From an uncultured Lachnospiraceae bacterium (GTDB lineage: Bacteria; Bacillota; Clostridia; Lachnospirales; Lachnospiraceae): a DNA stretch of 64,000 nt. The notes under the pieces were generated by a model that was given only the letters and a program-made list of their open reading frames with translations, did not search any database and was not told the DNA's origin. A program made the translations under genes and the position numbers. Each line of letters starts with the position of its first letter. The stretch's first letter is position 1. Positions 17,043 to 26,212 of this stretch are shown here, one piece after another. The stretch covers positions 1-64,000 of the forward strand of contig CAJUIP010000020.1 in the NCBI GenBank assembly GCA_910586315.1, written 5' to 3'.

Positions 17043-18143
17043 GTGAAGATTTCATTGATTTGTTTTACAGAACGAGGATTTCAGACGGAAAAGAGAATTG
17101 CAAAGATACTAAAAGACAGGGAATATTCTGTGTGTCCCTACGTCATGGGAAGGTATGCCATGCAGGCGGCATCCATGGACCATGAAATAAGTTTTGCTCC
17201 GGTGAAGGAGGGGACGCTTGCCTTGTGGGCCGGGGAACGGTTTTCGGATTCGGAGGCCATCGGCTTTATCGGGGCCTGCGGAATCGCTGTGCGGGCCATT
17301 GCCCCCTATATACGGGACAAAAGAACAGACCCGGCGGTGGTGGTTCTGGATGAAGCGGCCCGGTTTGTGATTCCGCTTCTTTCCGGACATCTGGGCGGGG
17401 CCAACTGTTTGGCGGAGCTTTTGGCAAAAGCGCTGAAAGCCCAGGCGGTGATTACCACAGCCACCGATGTGAACCGCAGATTCGCGGTGGACGTCTTTGC
17501 GAAGGCCCATGGCCTGGTGATTGACAATATGACTCTCGCAAAGGAGGTTTCCGCGGATCTTCTTTCCGGAGAGCCGGTGGGGCTCTTTTGCGATTTTCCC
17601 GTTGACGGTCCGGTCCCCGACGGACTTTTTATGGACACTCTTGGCCAGAGAAATCTCTGGATTACCGTATGGAAAAAGGAAAGGGGACTCCCGCCGCAAA
17701 AGAGGATGCTCAGGCTGATTCCCAGATGTGTGGCTGTGGGAATCGGATGCCGGAGAGGAACGGAAAAGGGAAAGCTTTATGAAGAAATACAGAAGACGCT
17801 GGAGGAAAACAGGATTGATATACGGGCGGTCTGTGCTCTCTCCAGCATTGATTTAAAGAGCGGAGAGGCTGGAATTACAGAGCTTTCCAGAGAGCTTAAA
17901 ATCCCCTTTCTGACGTATTCGAAGGAGGAGTTAGAGCGCGTGGACGGAAGCTTTACAGAATCAGAGTTTGTAAAAAAGACCACAGGAGTTGGAAATGTCT
18001 GCGAGCGGGCGGCCATGGCTGCCTGCCTGGAGACTTCAAAAACGGCGAGGCTTCTGGTGAAAAAGCATGCCTGTGACGGCGTGACAGTGGCAGCGGCCTG
18101 CTTTCTTCCGGAGCTGTTTTCTTCAAGGGAGGAAAGCGTATGA
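17043..18143 (+). CDS. cbiG: cobalt-precorrin 5A hydrolase
   Basis: CbiG (366 aa) opens the delta-lactone ring of cobalt-precorrin-5A and releases acetaldehyde in anaerobic B12 synthesis. Visible are the N-terminal domain (KISLICFTERGFQTEKRIAK), the conserved FIGACGIAVRAIAP and VVVLDEAARFVIPLLSGHLGGAN, and the C-terminal domain VAVGIGCRRGT ... KKTTGVGNVCERAAM. It starts at GTG 17043 with a weak GGGGG RBS. It overlaps the CobU gene by four bases. Only the tail end of the B12 pathway is present here; other cob genes must lie elsewhere. Confidence 0.93.
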   Translation: MKISLICFTERGFQTEKRIAKILKDREYSVCPYVMGRYAMQAASMDHEISFAPVKEGTLALWAGERFSDSEAIGFIGACGIAVRAIAPYIRDKRTDPAVVVLDEAARFVIPLLSGHLGGANCLAELLAKALKAQAVITTATDVNRRFAVDVFAKAHGLVIDNMTLAKEVSADLLSGEPVGLFCDFPVDGPVPDGLFMDTLGQRNLWITVWKKERGLPPQKRMLRLIPRCVAVGIGCRRGTEKGKLYEEIQKTLEENRIDIRAVCALSSIDLKSGEAGITELSRELKIPFLTYSKEELERVDGSFTESEFVKKTTGVGNVCERAAMAACLETSKTARLLVKKHACDGVTVAAACFLPELFSSREESV

Positions 18144-19291
18144 TGATATTGGTGACAGGGGCCAGCGCCAGCGGGAAATCGGCTTTTGCGGAAAAGCGCC
18201 TTGTGGACATGGGCGAAAAAAAGCGTATGTATGCCGCCTGCATGATTGCATGGGATGAGGAGTGCAGAGAACGGATCCGGCGGCACAGGGCCATGAGGAA
18301 GGGAAAAAAGTTTGAGACCAGAGAATGCCCCGTGGATCTGGAAAGCCTTAAGATTCCGGAAAAAAGCGCCGTACTTCTGGAATGCATGTCAAACCTGGCG
18401 GCCAACGAGCTGTATCGGGAGGACATGGATGCCGGGGCTGATATTTCCGTCCGCGGCCCGAAGGCCGGGGAGAGGATTTTAAGAGGACTTTATAAAATCA
18501 GAAGCCGGGCAGAGGACCTTGTGGTGGTGACGAACGAGGTTTTCAGCGACGTGGATCTCTATGACAGGGAGACGAAGGAGTACAGGAGACTCCTCGGGAG
18601 TCTGAATCAGGAACTTTTTCACATGGCGGATGAGGCATGGGAAGTGGTTTGCGGCATTCCTGTGTGTTTAAAGGGAAAGCAGAGTGTCATCTGCGGGCGG
18701 GAAGATAAAGAAGAGCAGAGGATGGCCTGCGGACGTGAAGATAAAAAAGAACAAAGGGTGGACTGGGGCCATAAAAATAAGGAAGAACGGAGAATGGCCC
18801 GCAGTTGTGAAGGCAAAGAAGAACAGAGGATGGCCTGCGGCCGGGAAGGCAGAGGAGTACATATGAGGCTGATTGTGGGGGGAGTGCACCAGGGAAAAAG
18901 GGAAGCGGCATTAAAACTTCTGGGCCGGGAGCCGGAGACTGCGGCGGAAACCGTGGCGGATGGCGGAAGGGATTCCTTTGATGCAGCCCTGAAAGGGAAG
19001 CTGGTTTTAAATTTCCATGAATATATCCGGCGGTTTTCTTTTCTGGAGCCTGAGGAAGCCAGAGGTAACATGCGCCTGTTTTTAGAGCAGCTTAAGAAAG
19101 AAAATCCGGCTGCTATCGTGGTCTCGGATGAAATCGGCTGCGGGATTGTCCCCATGGCAAGAGAGGACAGGTTGTGGAGGGACCTGCTGGGGGAGGCTCT
19201 TCAGGACCTGGCCGGGGAGTCGGATGAGGTTTACCGGGTAATATGCGGATGTGTGCAGACGCTGAAAAGGGGAAAATACGATGGAATATAA
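18140..19291 (+). CDS. cobU: fused double CobU-like protein (adenosylcobinamide kinase/guanylyltransferase)
   Basis: 383 aa with two CobU-like P-loop domains. CobU phosphorylates adenosylcobinamide and then adds GMP. Domain 1 (about 1-180) keeps Walker A GASASGKS and RERIRRHRA, but its later motif reads VVTNEVFSDVDLYD rather than the usual NEVGxGIVP. Domain 2 (about 242-383) has a weak P-loop (GGVHQGKREA) but keeps SDEIGCGIVPM. The two look complementary. The linker (about 185-241) is encoded by a 36-bp tandem repeat. An internal ATG at 18863 has its own good RBS (AGAGGAG), so domain 2 may also be made alone. It overlaps cobD by 11 bases. Confidence 0.8.
   Translation: MMILVTGASASGKSAFAEKRLVDMGEKKRMYAACMIAWDEECRERIRRHRAMRKGKKFETRECPVDLESLKIPEKSAVLLECMSNLAANELYREDMDAGADISVRGPKAGERILRGLYKIRSRAEDLVVVTNEVFSDVDLYDRETKEYRRLLGSLNQELFHMADEAWEVVCGIPVCLKGKQSVICGREDKEEQRMACGREDKKEQRVDWGHKNKEERRMARSCEGKEEQRMACGREGRGVHMRLIVGGVHQGKREAALKLLGREPETAAETVADGGRDSFDAALKGKLVLNFHEYIRRFSFLEPEEARGNMRLFLEQLKKENPAAIVVSDEIGCGIVPMAREDRLWRDLLGEALQDLAGESDEVYRVICGCVQTLKRGKYDGI
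18692..18850 (+). repeat. 36-bp minisatellite inside cobU
   Basis: Four units of 36 bp (from 18692, 18728, 18764 and 18800) plus a partial fifth. Each encodes about CGREDKEEQRMA or a variant. The repeat stays open in several frames on both strands, which creates meaningless ORFs there. Confidence 0.88.
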
Positions 19292-20348
19292 GCACGGAGG
19301 AGATGTATATCGTAATCGGCAGGTGGAACTGGATTTTTCTGTTAATATTAATCCCCTTGGGATGCCGGAAGCTGTGAGACAGGAAGCCATGGCAGGAGTT
19401 CTGGAAAGCGCCCGCTACCCGGACAGCCGGTGCGGGAGGCTCAGGACGCTTACGGCAGAGCATTATCAGGTGCCGGAGGACTGTCTCATATTCGGAAATG
19501 GGGCGGCGGAGCTGATTTTCGGGATTGCCCGGGCTTTGGCGGCAAAAAAGGCCGTCCTTCTCGCGCCGTCCTTTACAGAATACGAGGCGGCTTTGAAATG
19601 CATGGGGACGGACTGCCGCTTTTTCTATTTAAAAGAGGAAGACGGATTCCGGCTGCCTGTGGAAGAATATCTGGGATTTTTGGAGAAGGAAGCCCCGCAG
19701 CTTATTTTCCTGTGCAACCCGTCCAATCCTGTGGGAACGGTGACGGAGCGGGAGGATATGAAAAAAATTCTTGATTTTTGTGGTGCCCACGGGATTTTTG
19801 CCGTGGTGGACGAGTGCTTTCTGGATTTTCTGGAAAGCGGCAAAGACCTGTCTGTGGCAGATGAGGCGGCAGGGGGCAATGAAGGCCTTTTCGTGCTCCA
19901 CGCCATGACGAAAATTTTTGCCATGGCGGGCCTCAGGCTGGGATATGGCTTCCTTGGGAACAGAAGACTTATGGAGTCCATGGAAAGCTCCGTTCAGCCC
20001 TGGAGTGTGTCCATTCCGGCCCAATATGCGGGATGCGCCGCCTTTGGGGACTGGAGGAATCCTTATCTTTGCGCCACCCGGGAACTTTTAAGAAGTCAGC
20101 GGGAATATCTGGGAAGGGGCCTTTTGGAGGCAGGCTTTTCCCTTTTTGATTCCCGGGCCAATTTCCTTTTTTTTAAGGACTCTGCTAGGAGAGAGGAACG
20201 GGAGCTTTACCGGTATTTCCTGGAACATAAAATACTAATCCGCTGCTGTGACGATTACAGGGGGTTAAACGGGCGGTTTTACAGAATCTGCGTGAAAACA
20301 CTGGAGGATAACGAACGGTTTCTAAAGACCTTGCAGGGGTACATTTGA
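19281..20348 (+). CDS. cobD: CobD-like threonine-phosphate decarboxylase / class I-II aminotransferase
   Basis: PLP enzyme (355 aa) next to cobU. CobD makes (R)-1-amino-2-propanol phosphate for the B12 nucleotide loop. Motifs are the N-terminal HGGDVY and DFSVNINPLGMP, YPDSRCGRL, GNGAAELIF, LCNPSNPVGT, VVDECFLDF, the cofactor lysine in HAMTKIFAMAGLRLGY, and an Arg-rich C-terminus. The start overlaps cobU. HisC-like aminotransferases look similar, but the B12 neighbours favour CobD. The stop codon sits inside the flank of a small hairpin element. Confidence 0.85.
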   Translation: MEYKHGGDVYRNRQVELDFSVNINPLGMPEAVRQEAMAGVLESARYPDSRCGRLRTLTAEHYQVPEDCLIFGNGAAELIFGIARALAAKKAVLLAPSFTEYEAALKCMGTDCRFFYLKEEDGFRLPVEEYLGFLEKEAPQLIFLCNPSNPVGTVTEREDMKKILDFCGAHGIFAVVDECFLDFLESGKDLSVADEAAGGNEGLFVLHAMTKIFAMAGLRLGYGFLGNRRLMESMESSVQPWSVSIPAQYAGCAAFGDWRNPYLCATRELLRSQREYLGRGLLEAGFSLFDSRANFLFFKDSARREERELYRYFLEHKILIRCCDDYRGLNGRFYRICVKTLEDNERFLKTLQGYI

Positions 20349-20398
20349 GGTTACAATTCATGGGGCGGGGAACGCCCGATGAACAGGAACCATTTAAG
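20341..20398. mobile_element. minimal MITE copy E at the cobD stop codon
   Basis: The element at about 20350-20389 begins GTTACAATTCATGGGGCG and ends CGCCCGATGAACAGGAA, a tight hairpin matching the outer arms of the copy at 42661-42811. The flanks ACATTTGAG (20341-20349) and CCATTTAAG (20390-20398) agree at 7 of 9 positions, consistent with a decayed 9-bp target duplication. As transcribed it could stop transcription after cobD. Confidence 0.5.
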
Positions 20399-20429
20399 AA
20401 AAAACATTTAAGAAAAAACAAATCTCCTG

Positions 20430-20458
20430 TTGCAGAAACGATGCAAAGCTGATATACT
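20430..20458 (+). promoter_or_regulatory. sigma-A promoter of guaB
   Basis: TTGCAG at 20430-20435, a 17-base spacer and TATACT at 20453-20458. Confidence 0.65.
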
Positions 20459-20530
20459 CTTAAAAATAACTAAAATGGAGTTCGTAAACGGAGTTTATTG
20501 ACAAACATAAGAAAGAGAGGGAACCTTAAA

Positions 20531-21985
20531 ATGGGTAAGATCATTGGAGAGGGCATTACATTTGATGACGTGCTGCTGGTACCGGCGTATTCAGAAGTAA
20601 TTCCCAATCAGGTTGATGTTTCCACAAACCTGACGAAAAAAATCAAATTGAATATTCCTTTCATGAGTGCGGGAATGGATACGGTTACGGAACATCGTAT
20701 GGCTATCGCAATGGCAAGACAGGGCGGTATCGGTATTATCCACAAAAACATGTCGATCGAAGCGCAGGCAGAAGAAGTTGATAAGGTTAAGCGTTCAGAA
20801 AACGGAGTTATCACGGACCCATTTTATTTGTCCCCGGAACATACATTAAAGGATGCCGATGAACTGATGGCAAAATTCCGTATTTCCGGTGTTCCGATCA
20901 CAGAAGGCCGGAAGCTGGTGGGAATTATCACCAACCGTGACTTAAAATTTGAGGAAGATTACTCCAAAAAGATTAAGGAGTGCATGACCTCCAAAAATCT
21001 GGTTACGGCAAAAGAGGGAATCACCATGATGGAAGCAAAGAAGATTCTTGCCAAGGCAAGAGTGGAAAAGCTGCCGATTGTGGATGACGATTTCAACCTA
21101 AAGGGACTCATAACCATTAAGGATATTGAAAAGCAGATTAAGTATCCGAACTCCGCAAAGGATTCCTACGGAAGACTTCTCTGCGGCGCTGCCGTTGGAA
21201 TTACTGCCAACGTGCTGGAGCGTGTGGAGGCTCTGGTGAATGCAAAGGTGGATGTAGTCGTGCTGGATTCGGCTCACGGACATTCCGCAAACGTAATCCG
21301 CTGCGTGAGAATGATTAAAGAGGCCTTCCCCGAGCTGCAGGTGATTGCGGGAAATGTGGCCACGGGAGCCGCCACAAAGGCCCTCATGGAAGCCGGCGTC
21401 GATGCCGTAAAGGTGGGCATCGGACCCGGTTCCATCTGTACGACCCGTGTGGTTGCGGGAATTGGCGTACCGCAGATTACCGCGGTGATGGACTGCTATG
21501 AGGCGGCCAGGGAATATGGCGTTCCGATCATTGCAGACGGCGGTATCAAATACTCCGGCGATGTGACAAAGGCTCTGGCAGCAGGCGGAAGCGTCTGCAT
21601 GATGGGAAGTATGTTTGCCGGATGTGATGAGAGCCCGGGAGACTTTGAGCTTTATCAGGGAAGAAAATACAAAGTGTACCGCGGTATGGGCTCCATCGCC
21701 GCTATGGAAAACGGCAGCAAGGACCGTTACTTCCAGACGGATGCCAAGAAGCTGGTTCCTGAAGGCGTTGAGGGACGCGTGGCATATAAGGGATATGTGG
21801 AAGATACCGTATTCCAGATGCTGGGCGGCTTGCGGGCAGGTATGGGATACTGCGGCGCCCAGACAATCAGAGAGCTTCAGGAAAACAGCCATTTCGTGAA
21901 AATTTCCGCTGCTGCGCTTCGTGAGAGCCATCCTCATGATATTCATATTACGAAGGAAGCTCCCAACTACAGCATTGACGAATAA
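20531..21985 (+). CDS. guaB: IMP dehydrogenase
   Basis: IMPDH (484 aa) oxidises IMP to XMP with NAD, the first step to guanine nucleotides. A TIM barrel is split by two CBS domains (about 93-205; CMTSKNLVTAKEGITMMEA and KLPIVDDDFNLKGLITIKDI). The catalytic cysteine is in GIGPGSICTTRVV (Cys303), with MGSMFAG and YRGMGSIAAM further on. ATG 20531 is chosen after GAGAGGG; a TTG at 20498 would add a non-homologous extension. Preceded by a good promoter and followed by a GC-rich hairpin. Confidence 0.97.
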   Translation: MGKIIGEGITFDDVLLVPAYSEVIPNQVDVSTNLTKKIKLNIPFMSAGMDTVTEHRMAIAMARQGGIGIIHKNMSIEAQAEEVDKVKRSENGVITDPFYLSPEHTLKDADELMAKFRISGVPITEGRKLVGIITNRDLKFEEDYSKKIKECMTSKNLVTAKEGITMMEAKKILAKARVEKLPIVDDDFNLKGLITIKDIEKQIKYPNSAKDSYGRLLCGAAVGITANVLERVEALVNAKVDVVVLDSAHGHSANVIRCVRMIKEAFPELQVIAGNVATGAATKALMEAGVDAVKVGIGPGSICTTRVVAGIGVPQITAVMDCYEAAREYGVPIIADGGIKYSGDVTKALAAGGSVCMMGSMFAGCDESPGDFELYQGRKYKVYRGMGSIAAMENGSKDRYFQTDAKKLVPEGVEGRVAYKGYVEDTVFQMLGGLRAGMGYCGAQTIRELQENSHFVKISAAALRESHPHDIHITKEAPNYSIDE

Positions 21986-22002
21986 GAGAAAAAATCAGGG
22001 GG

Positions 22003-22050
22003 ACAGGCTGCACGGCCGGGCGGTGATACCGTCCGCCGGGCAGCCTGTTC
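22003..22050 (+). terminator. hairpin after guaB
   Basis: ACAGGCTGC (22003-22011) pairs with GCAGCCTGT (22040-22048), with further inner GC pairing. The U-tract is weak. Confidence 0.6.
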
Positions 22051-22113
22051 TTGCCTGATATAACGGCATGAAAACGACTGGGAATTTATATATAGAAACA
22101 AAGGAGTTTATCA

Positions 22114-23667
22114 TTGAGTATATTAAACGTTGAACATTTAAGCCATGGGTTCGGGGACCGGGCGATTTTTACGGATGTGTCATTTCGTCTTTTAAAGGGG
22201 GAACACATCGGACTGATCGGCGCCAACGGCGAAGGAAAATCCACTTTTATGAGCATCATCACGGATAAGCTGATGCCGGACGAGGGGAAAGTGGAATGGG
22301 CAAAGAACGCCCGGGTCGGATATCTGGACCAGCATACGGTTCTGGAAAAAGGAATGACCATCCGGGATGTGTTAAAAAGCGCCTTCGTCTTTCTGTTTGA
22401 GATGGAAGAGAAGATGAATGCCATCTGCGACCGGATGGGGGAGGCGGCGGAGGAAGAAATGAATGCCATGATGGAGGAGCTTGGAACCATCCAGGACCTT
22501 TTGATGGCCCATGACTTCTATGTGATTGATTCTAAAGTAGAGGAAATCGGACATGCCTTCGGCCTGGATGAAATCGGCCTGGATAAGGATGTGGACGAGC
22601 TGTCCGGAGGCCAGAGGACGAAGGTGCTTCTCGGCAAACTTCTGCTTGAAAAGCCGGATATTCTTCTTTTGGATGAGCCCACCAACTATCTGGATGTGCA
22701 GCATATCGAGTGGCTGAAGCGGTACCTTCAGGAATATGAGAATGCCTTTATTCTTATTTCCCATGATATTCCCTTTTTAAACAGTGTGGTAAATCTGATT
22801 TACCACATGGAGAATCAGAAGTTAGACCGCTATGTGGGAGATTATGATAAATTCCTGGAGGTTTACGAGATGAGAAAGAGCCAGCTGGAGGCTGCCTACA
22901 AGCGCCAGCAGCAGGAAATTGCACAGCTTCAGGATTTTGTGGCGAGAAACAAGGCGCGCGTAGCTACCAGAAACATGGCCATGTCCAGACAAAAGAAGCT
23001 GGATAAAATGGAGGTTATTGAGCTGGCAAAGGAAAAACCTAAGCCGGAATTTCATTTTCTCAACGCCAGGGCCGCCGGAAAAATGATTTTCGAGACCAGG
23101 GACCTGGTCATCGGCTATGAGGAGGCTCTTTCCAAACCCTTAAATTTCTCCATGGAACGAGGAGAAAAAATTGCCGTCACAGGGGCTAACGGAATCGGAA
23201 AAACCACTCTTTTAAAGAGTATTATGGGATTAATCCCGTCCCTGTCCGGCTCGGTGGAGCTGGGGGACTACCTGTATATCGGCTATTTTGAACAGGAGAT
23301 GGCGCCGGGAAATACCACCACATGCATCGAAGAAATCTGGAAGGAATTTCCCTCTTACACCCAGTACCAGGTACGTTCGGCCCTGGCCAAATGCGGCCTG
23401 ACTACGAAAAACATCGAGAGCCAGGTCCGCGTCCTTTCCGGCGGTGAGCAGGCTAAGATAAGACTCTGTAAGCTAATCAACAGGGAGACAAATATCCTGC
23501 TCTTAGACGAGCCCACCAACCATCTGGACGTGGATGCCAAAGAAGAGTTAAAGCGCGCCCTGAAGGAATATAAGGGCGCCGTACTTTTAATCTGCCATGA
23601 GCCGGAGTTTTATGAGGGGCTGGTATCCAAAGTATGGGATTTGAGCCGGTGGTCTTTAAAGCTTTAA
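22114..23667 (+). CDS. ABC-F family ATP-binding protein (YbiT-like)
   Basis: 517 aa with two ABC ATPase domains and no membrane segment, the ABC-F arrangement; these proteins act on ribosomes (translation factors or antibiotic protection). Domain 1 has GANGEGKS, LSGGQRTKVLLGKLLLEKPD and LLDEPTNYLD; the linker is charged and helical (about 245-300); domain 2 has TGANGIGKTT, LSGGEQAKIRLCKLI and LLDEPTNHLD. The start is TTG 22114 after AAGGAG. It ends two bases before the convergent creatininase-like gene, with no obvious terminator between. Subgroup assignment is by general resemblance only. Confidence 0.92.
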   Translation: MSILNVEHLSHGFGDRAIFTDVSFRLLKGEHIGLIGANGEGKSTFMSIITDKLMPDEGKVEWAKNARVGYLDQHTVLEKGMTIRDVLKSAFVFLFEMEEKMNAICDRMGEAAEEEMNAMMEELGTIQDLLMAHDFYVIDSKVEEIGHAFGLDEIGLDKDVDELSGGQRTKVLLGKLLLEKPDILLLDEPTNYLDVQHIEWLKRYLQEYENAFILISHDIPFLNSVVNLIYHMENQKLDRYVGDYDKFLEVYEMRKSQLEAAYKRQQQEIAQLQDFVARNKARVATRNMAMSRQKKLDKMEVIELAKEKPKPEFHFLNARAAGKMIFETRDLVIGYEEALSKPLNFSMERGEKIAVTGANGIGKTTLLKSIMGLIPSLSGSVELGDYLYIGYFEQEMAPGNTTTCIEEIWKEFPSYTQYQVRSALAKCGLTTKNIESQVRVLSGGEQAKIRLCKLINRETNILLLDEPTNHLDVDAKEELKRALKEYKGAVLLICHEPEFYEGLVSKVWDLSRWSLKL

Positions 23668-23668
23668 A

Positions 23669-24427
23669 TCAGGCGATGCGGACTTTCTCAAACTTCCGGA
23701 TGAAATCCACGCAGAAATCTGCGGTGGCGTTTAACATTTCTTCGCCCCATTCTGCCGTGGCCGTTTCCGGAGAATCGGGACCGTACCAGCCGCATGAGGA
23801 ATAATGGTCCACCCGGCGGGGAACCGGAACGGAGATGCCGTTGGAGTATACATGAAAGGACCCGGCAAAGGTAAGGTCTTCGCTTAAGTCTTTAGGCGCG
23901 AAGGGCATGAAATATTCCATATGTACAAAGGAAGGATGGATGGCCAGCATGGCTGCCGTCTCTTCACCGCCGCCATGGCCGCCTTTCCATTTGGGGTTTA
24001 TGTCCCCGGCCAGAGTCCACCAGTTTAAAAGGCAGCCCAGGGCGTGCTTTTTGTCCAGGTCCAGGCAGACGTCCTGGAGAACAGGCGTATTGCCGCCGTG
24101 GCCGTTTAAAAAGACGAATTTGCGGATTCCGTGGCCGTAGAGCTGATCCGCCACACGGGAGACCAGATCATAAAGGCCCTGGGAGCCGATGGTGATGGTT
24201 CCGGGGAAACGGGCGTGCTGGTCCGCGACACCGAAGGGGATTGTGGGAGCGATGAGAATTCCCAGCCGGTCGTCCATCCGCTCGCAGAGAGCCCGCGGAA
24301 TGAGAAAATCTGTTCCCAGTGCAAGCTGGGAACCGTGGTTTTCCGTGCTGCCGACGGGGATGATGGCAATGTCCTTCTGTTCAAAATATTCTTTTGCCTG
24401 TACCCATGAAATTTGTTCAAGAAACAT
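23669..24427 (-). CDS. creatininase family protein
   Basis: 252 aa metal-dependent amidohydrolase-like protein of the creatininase/MftE group. Metal and active-site motifs are PVGSTENHGSQLALGTD (about 20-36), FLNGHGGNTPVLQD (about 110-123) and GHGGGEETAAMLA. Members hydrolyse creatinine or cyclic amides or process formamides. ATG 24427 is chosen because AAGGAGG lies just upstream; the open frame extends to 24505 without an RBS. It stands alone on the minus strand, so there is no pathway context. Confidence 0.88.
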   Translation of the reverse strand: MFLEQISWVQAKEYFEQKDIAIIPVGSTENHGSQLALGTDFLIPRALCERMDDRLGILIAPTIPFGVADQHARFPGTITIGSQGLYDLVSRVADQLYGHGIRKFVFLNGHGGNTPVLQDVCLDLDKKHALGCLLNWWTLAGDINPKWKGGHGGGEETAAMLAIHPSFVHMEYFMPFAPKDLSEDLTFAGSFHVYSNGISVPVPRRVDHYSSCGWYGPDSPETATAEWGEEMLNATADFCVDFIRKFEKVRIA

Positions 24428-24556
24428 AGAGCTGCCTCCTTTTTGGAAAGATGCAGGGACAGTCTGTACTGCCCCCAGCCTGGTTATTTGCCAAACAATG
24501 TACAAGTTTCTTTTAGTATATCACAGGATGGGGCAAAGTACCAGTACAGCCCTGAT

Positions 24557-25972
24557 CTAGTTCGCTTTTTCTGTATGGGGAAGACGTCCGCGGAAAAAGC
24601 GCTTTTTGCATTCTGACCAGGAAAAGGGAATGAGCGGATAGATGTAGCTCTTTCCGGCGATGGTTTTGTTGAAGATAATGGCCAGAGCGCAGAGGACCGT
24701 TCCCAAAAGGAATCCCCAGAGGTTTAGCAGCGATGTAAAAATCAGAAGAATGACGCGCATGAATTTAAGCGCATACCCCATTTCAAAGCTGGCCTGGGAA
24801 TAGTTTGCTATGGTCACGAAAGCCATGTACAGCATGGTTTCCGAGTTGAACCATCCGGATTTTACGGAGTATTCCCCCAGCACAATACCGGCAATGACGC
24901 TTAAAGGCGTGGTCAGCATGCTTGGCGTGTTGACAGCCGCGAGCCGCAGTCCGTCAATGGCAAACTCCAGAATTAAAAGCTGCCAGATCAGGGGGACAAA
25001 CTGTTCGTCCGCAATCTGGATGAATTCCAGCCATTCGGGGATCCACTGGGGATTCTGCATGAGAAGGAGCCAGACCGGGGTTAAAAAGAGCGTAAGGAAG
25101 GAGACAGTCATTCTGGAAAGCCGCAGATAGGTTCCGGTGACTGGCGGAAAATAATAGTCGTCGGCCTCTTCAATAATGTCAAAGACAGAGGAGGGCAGAA
25201 TCATGCAGGAGGGAGAGTTGTCCACAAGAATGATAATATTGCCCTCTAAAATGGATGCAGCCGCCGTATCGGGCCGCTCGGAAAAACGGAACTTGGGGAA
25301 GGGGTTGAACCACTTATGGGGGAAGAGACATTCCGCCAGGCTTTCCTGGTTCATGGTCAGGGCATCCACATGGAGATTCTCAATGCGCTTTTTGATGGTG
25401 GCAAGAAGGTTTTCGTCTACCCGTTTTTTCATGTAGCAGATGGCGATATCCGTATGGGAGCTTTCGCCGGCCTGCATAATCTCCACAGTGAAATTTACGT
25501 CGCGGATTCTCCTTCGGATTAAAGCGGTATTAAAGATCAGAGTTTCCACAAAGCCGTCCCGGGAGCCGCGGAGCACTTTGTCCTTTTCTGGTTCCGTGAC
25601 ACCTCTGGCCGGATAGGTGCGGCAGTCTATGGTAATGCATTTGTCGTATCCGTCGATGAACATGCAGGAGAGGCCGGAAAAAAGCTGGATTATGATGGCA
25701 GAGTCCTCATCTTCCAGTCCGGTTTCTCCATAACTTACATACTTTTTAGAGAAATCATGGGCGGTTTGCGGCATGTCCTCCGGCTTTATGGAGGCGAAGG
25801 CCTGCATTAAACGCAAAAGCACTTCGTCCTTTGTGAAACCATCCACAAAGTAAATAACGGCCTGCTTCCCGCCGATTTCTAAGGTATGGTATACGATGTC
25901 AAAGTTGGTATCGACATCCAGAATTTTGTGAAAATGTAAAATATTGGCTCGAAAATCTGATGAAAGCTTCAT
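24557..25972 (-). CDS. SpoVAF/GerA family spore germination protein
   Basis: 471 aa. The N-terminal cytoplasmic half (about 1-270) carries the GerA/SpoVAF motif LEGNIIILVDNSPSCMILP, followed by FDIIEEADDYYFPP and about five membrane segments (about 285-445); the end reads YPLIPFSWSE. The family forms the A subunit of germinant receptors or the SpoVAF helper of the SpoVA dipicolinate channel. The YPLIPF ending and the lack of gerB/gerC neighbours favour SpoVAF. ATG 25972 follows AAAGGA. Expected in the forespore; no convincing sigma-G promoter could be read. Confidence 0.85.
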   Translation of the reverse strand: MKLSSDFRANILHFHKILDVDTNFDIVYHTLEIGGKQAVIYFVDGFTKDEVLLRLMQAFASIKPEDMPQTAHDFSKKYVSYGETGLEDEDSAIIIQLFSGLSCMFIDGYDKCITIDCRTYPARGVTEPEKDKVLRGSRDGFVETLIFNTALIRRRIRDVNFTVEIMQAGESSHTDIAICYMKKRVDENLLATIKKRIENLHVDALTMNQESLAECLFPHKWFNPFPKFRFSERPDTAAASILEGNIIILVDNSPSCMILPSSVFDIIEEADDYYFPPVTGTYLRLSRMTVSFLTLFLTPVWLLLMQNPQWIPEWLEFIQIADEQFVPLIWQLLILEFAIDGLRLAAVNTPSMLTTPLSVIAGIVLGEYSVKSGWFNSETMLYMAFVTIANYSQASFEMGYALKFMRVILLIFTSLLNLWGFLLGTVLCALAIIFNKTIAGKSYIYPLIPFSWSECKKRFFRGRLPHTEKAN

Positions 25973-26178
25973 GACGCTGTCCTTTCCCAATGAAAATTCA
26001 ATCTGCCGCTGCCGCGGCCCGCCGCAGGCGGAGAATCCTGCAATGCAGTTTTTTTTATTTGCTGGAAAGGATACCCCAAACCGTAAAAATTTATTCGTAC
26101 GGCCAGAGGCAGAGGCGCAGACTGGCGGGAACTGTTATCAACAGCCATATGTTTTGTGCAAAGTTTACTAAAAATTCG

Positions 26179-26207
26179 TTGACGGAATTGTCAAATTGTG
26201 TTATATT
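26179..26207 (+). promoter_or_regulatory. sigma-A-like promoter on the plus strand with no gene
   Basis: TTGACG at 26179-26184, a 17-base spacer and TATATT at 26202-26207. It points right, while both flanking genes read left. TTGAC/GTCAA also forms an inverted repeat over the -35. Confidence 0.5.
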
Positions 26208-26212
26208 ACATA

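Noticed and set aside
18668..18911. Several open frames across the cobU minisatellite
   Set aside because: They arise only because the 36-bp repeat lacks stop codons in several frames; no RBS or homology.
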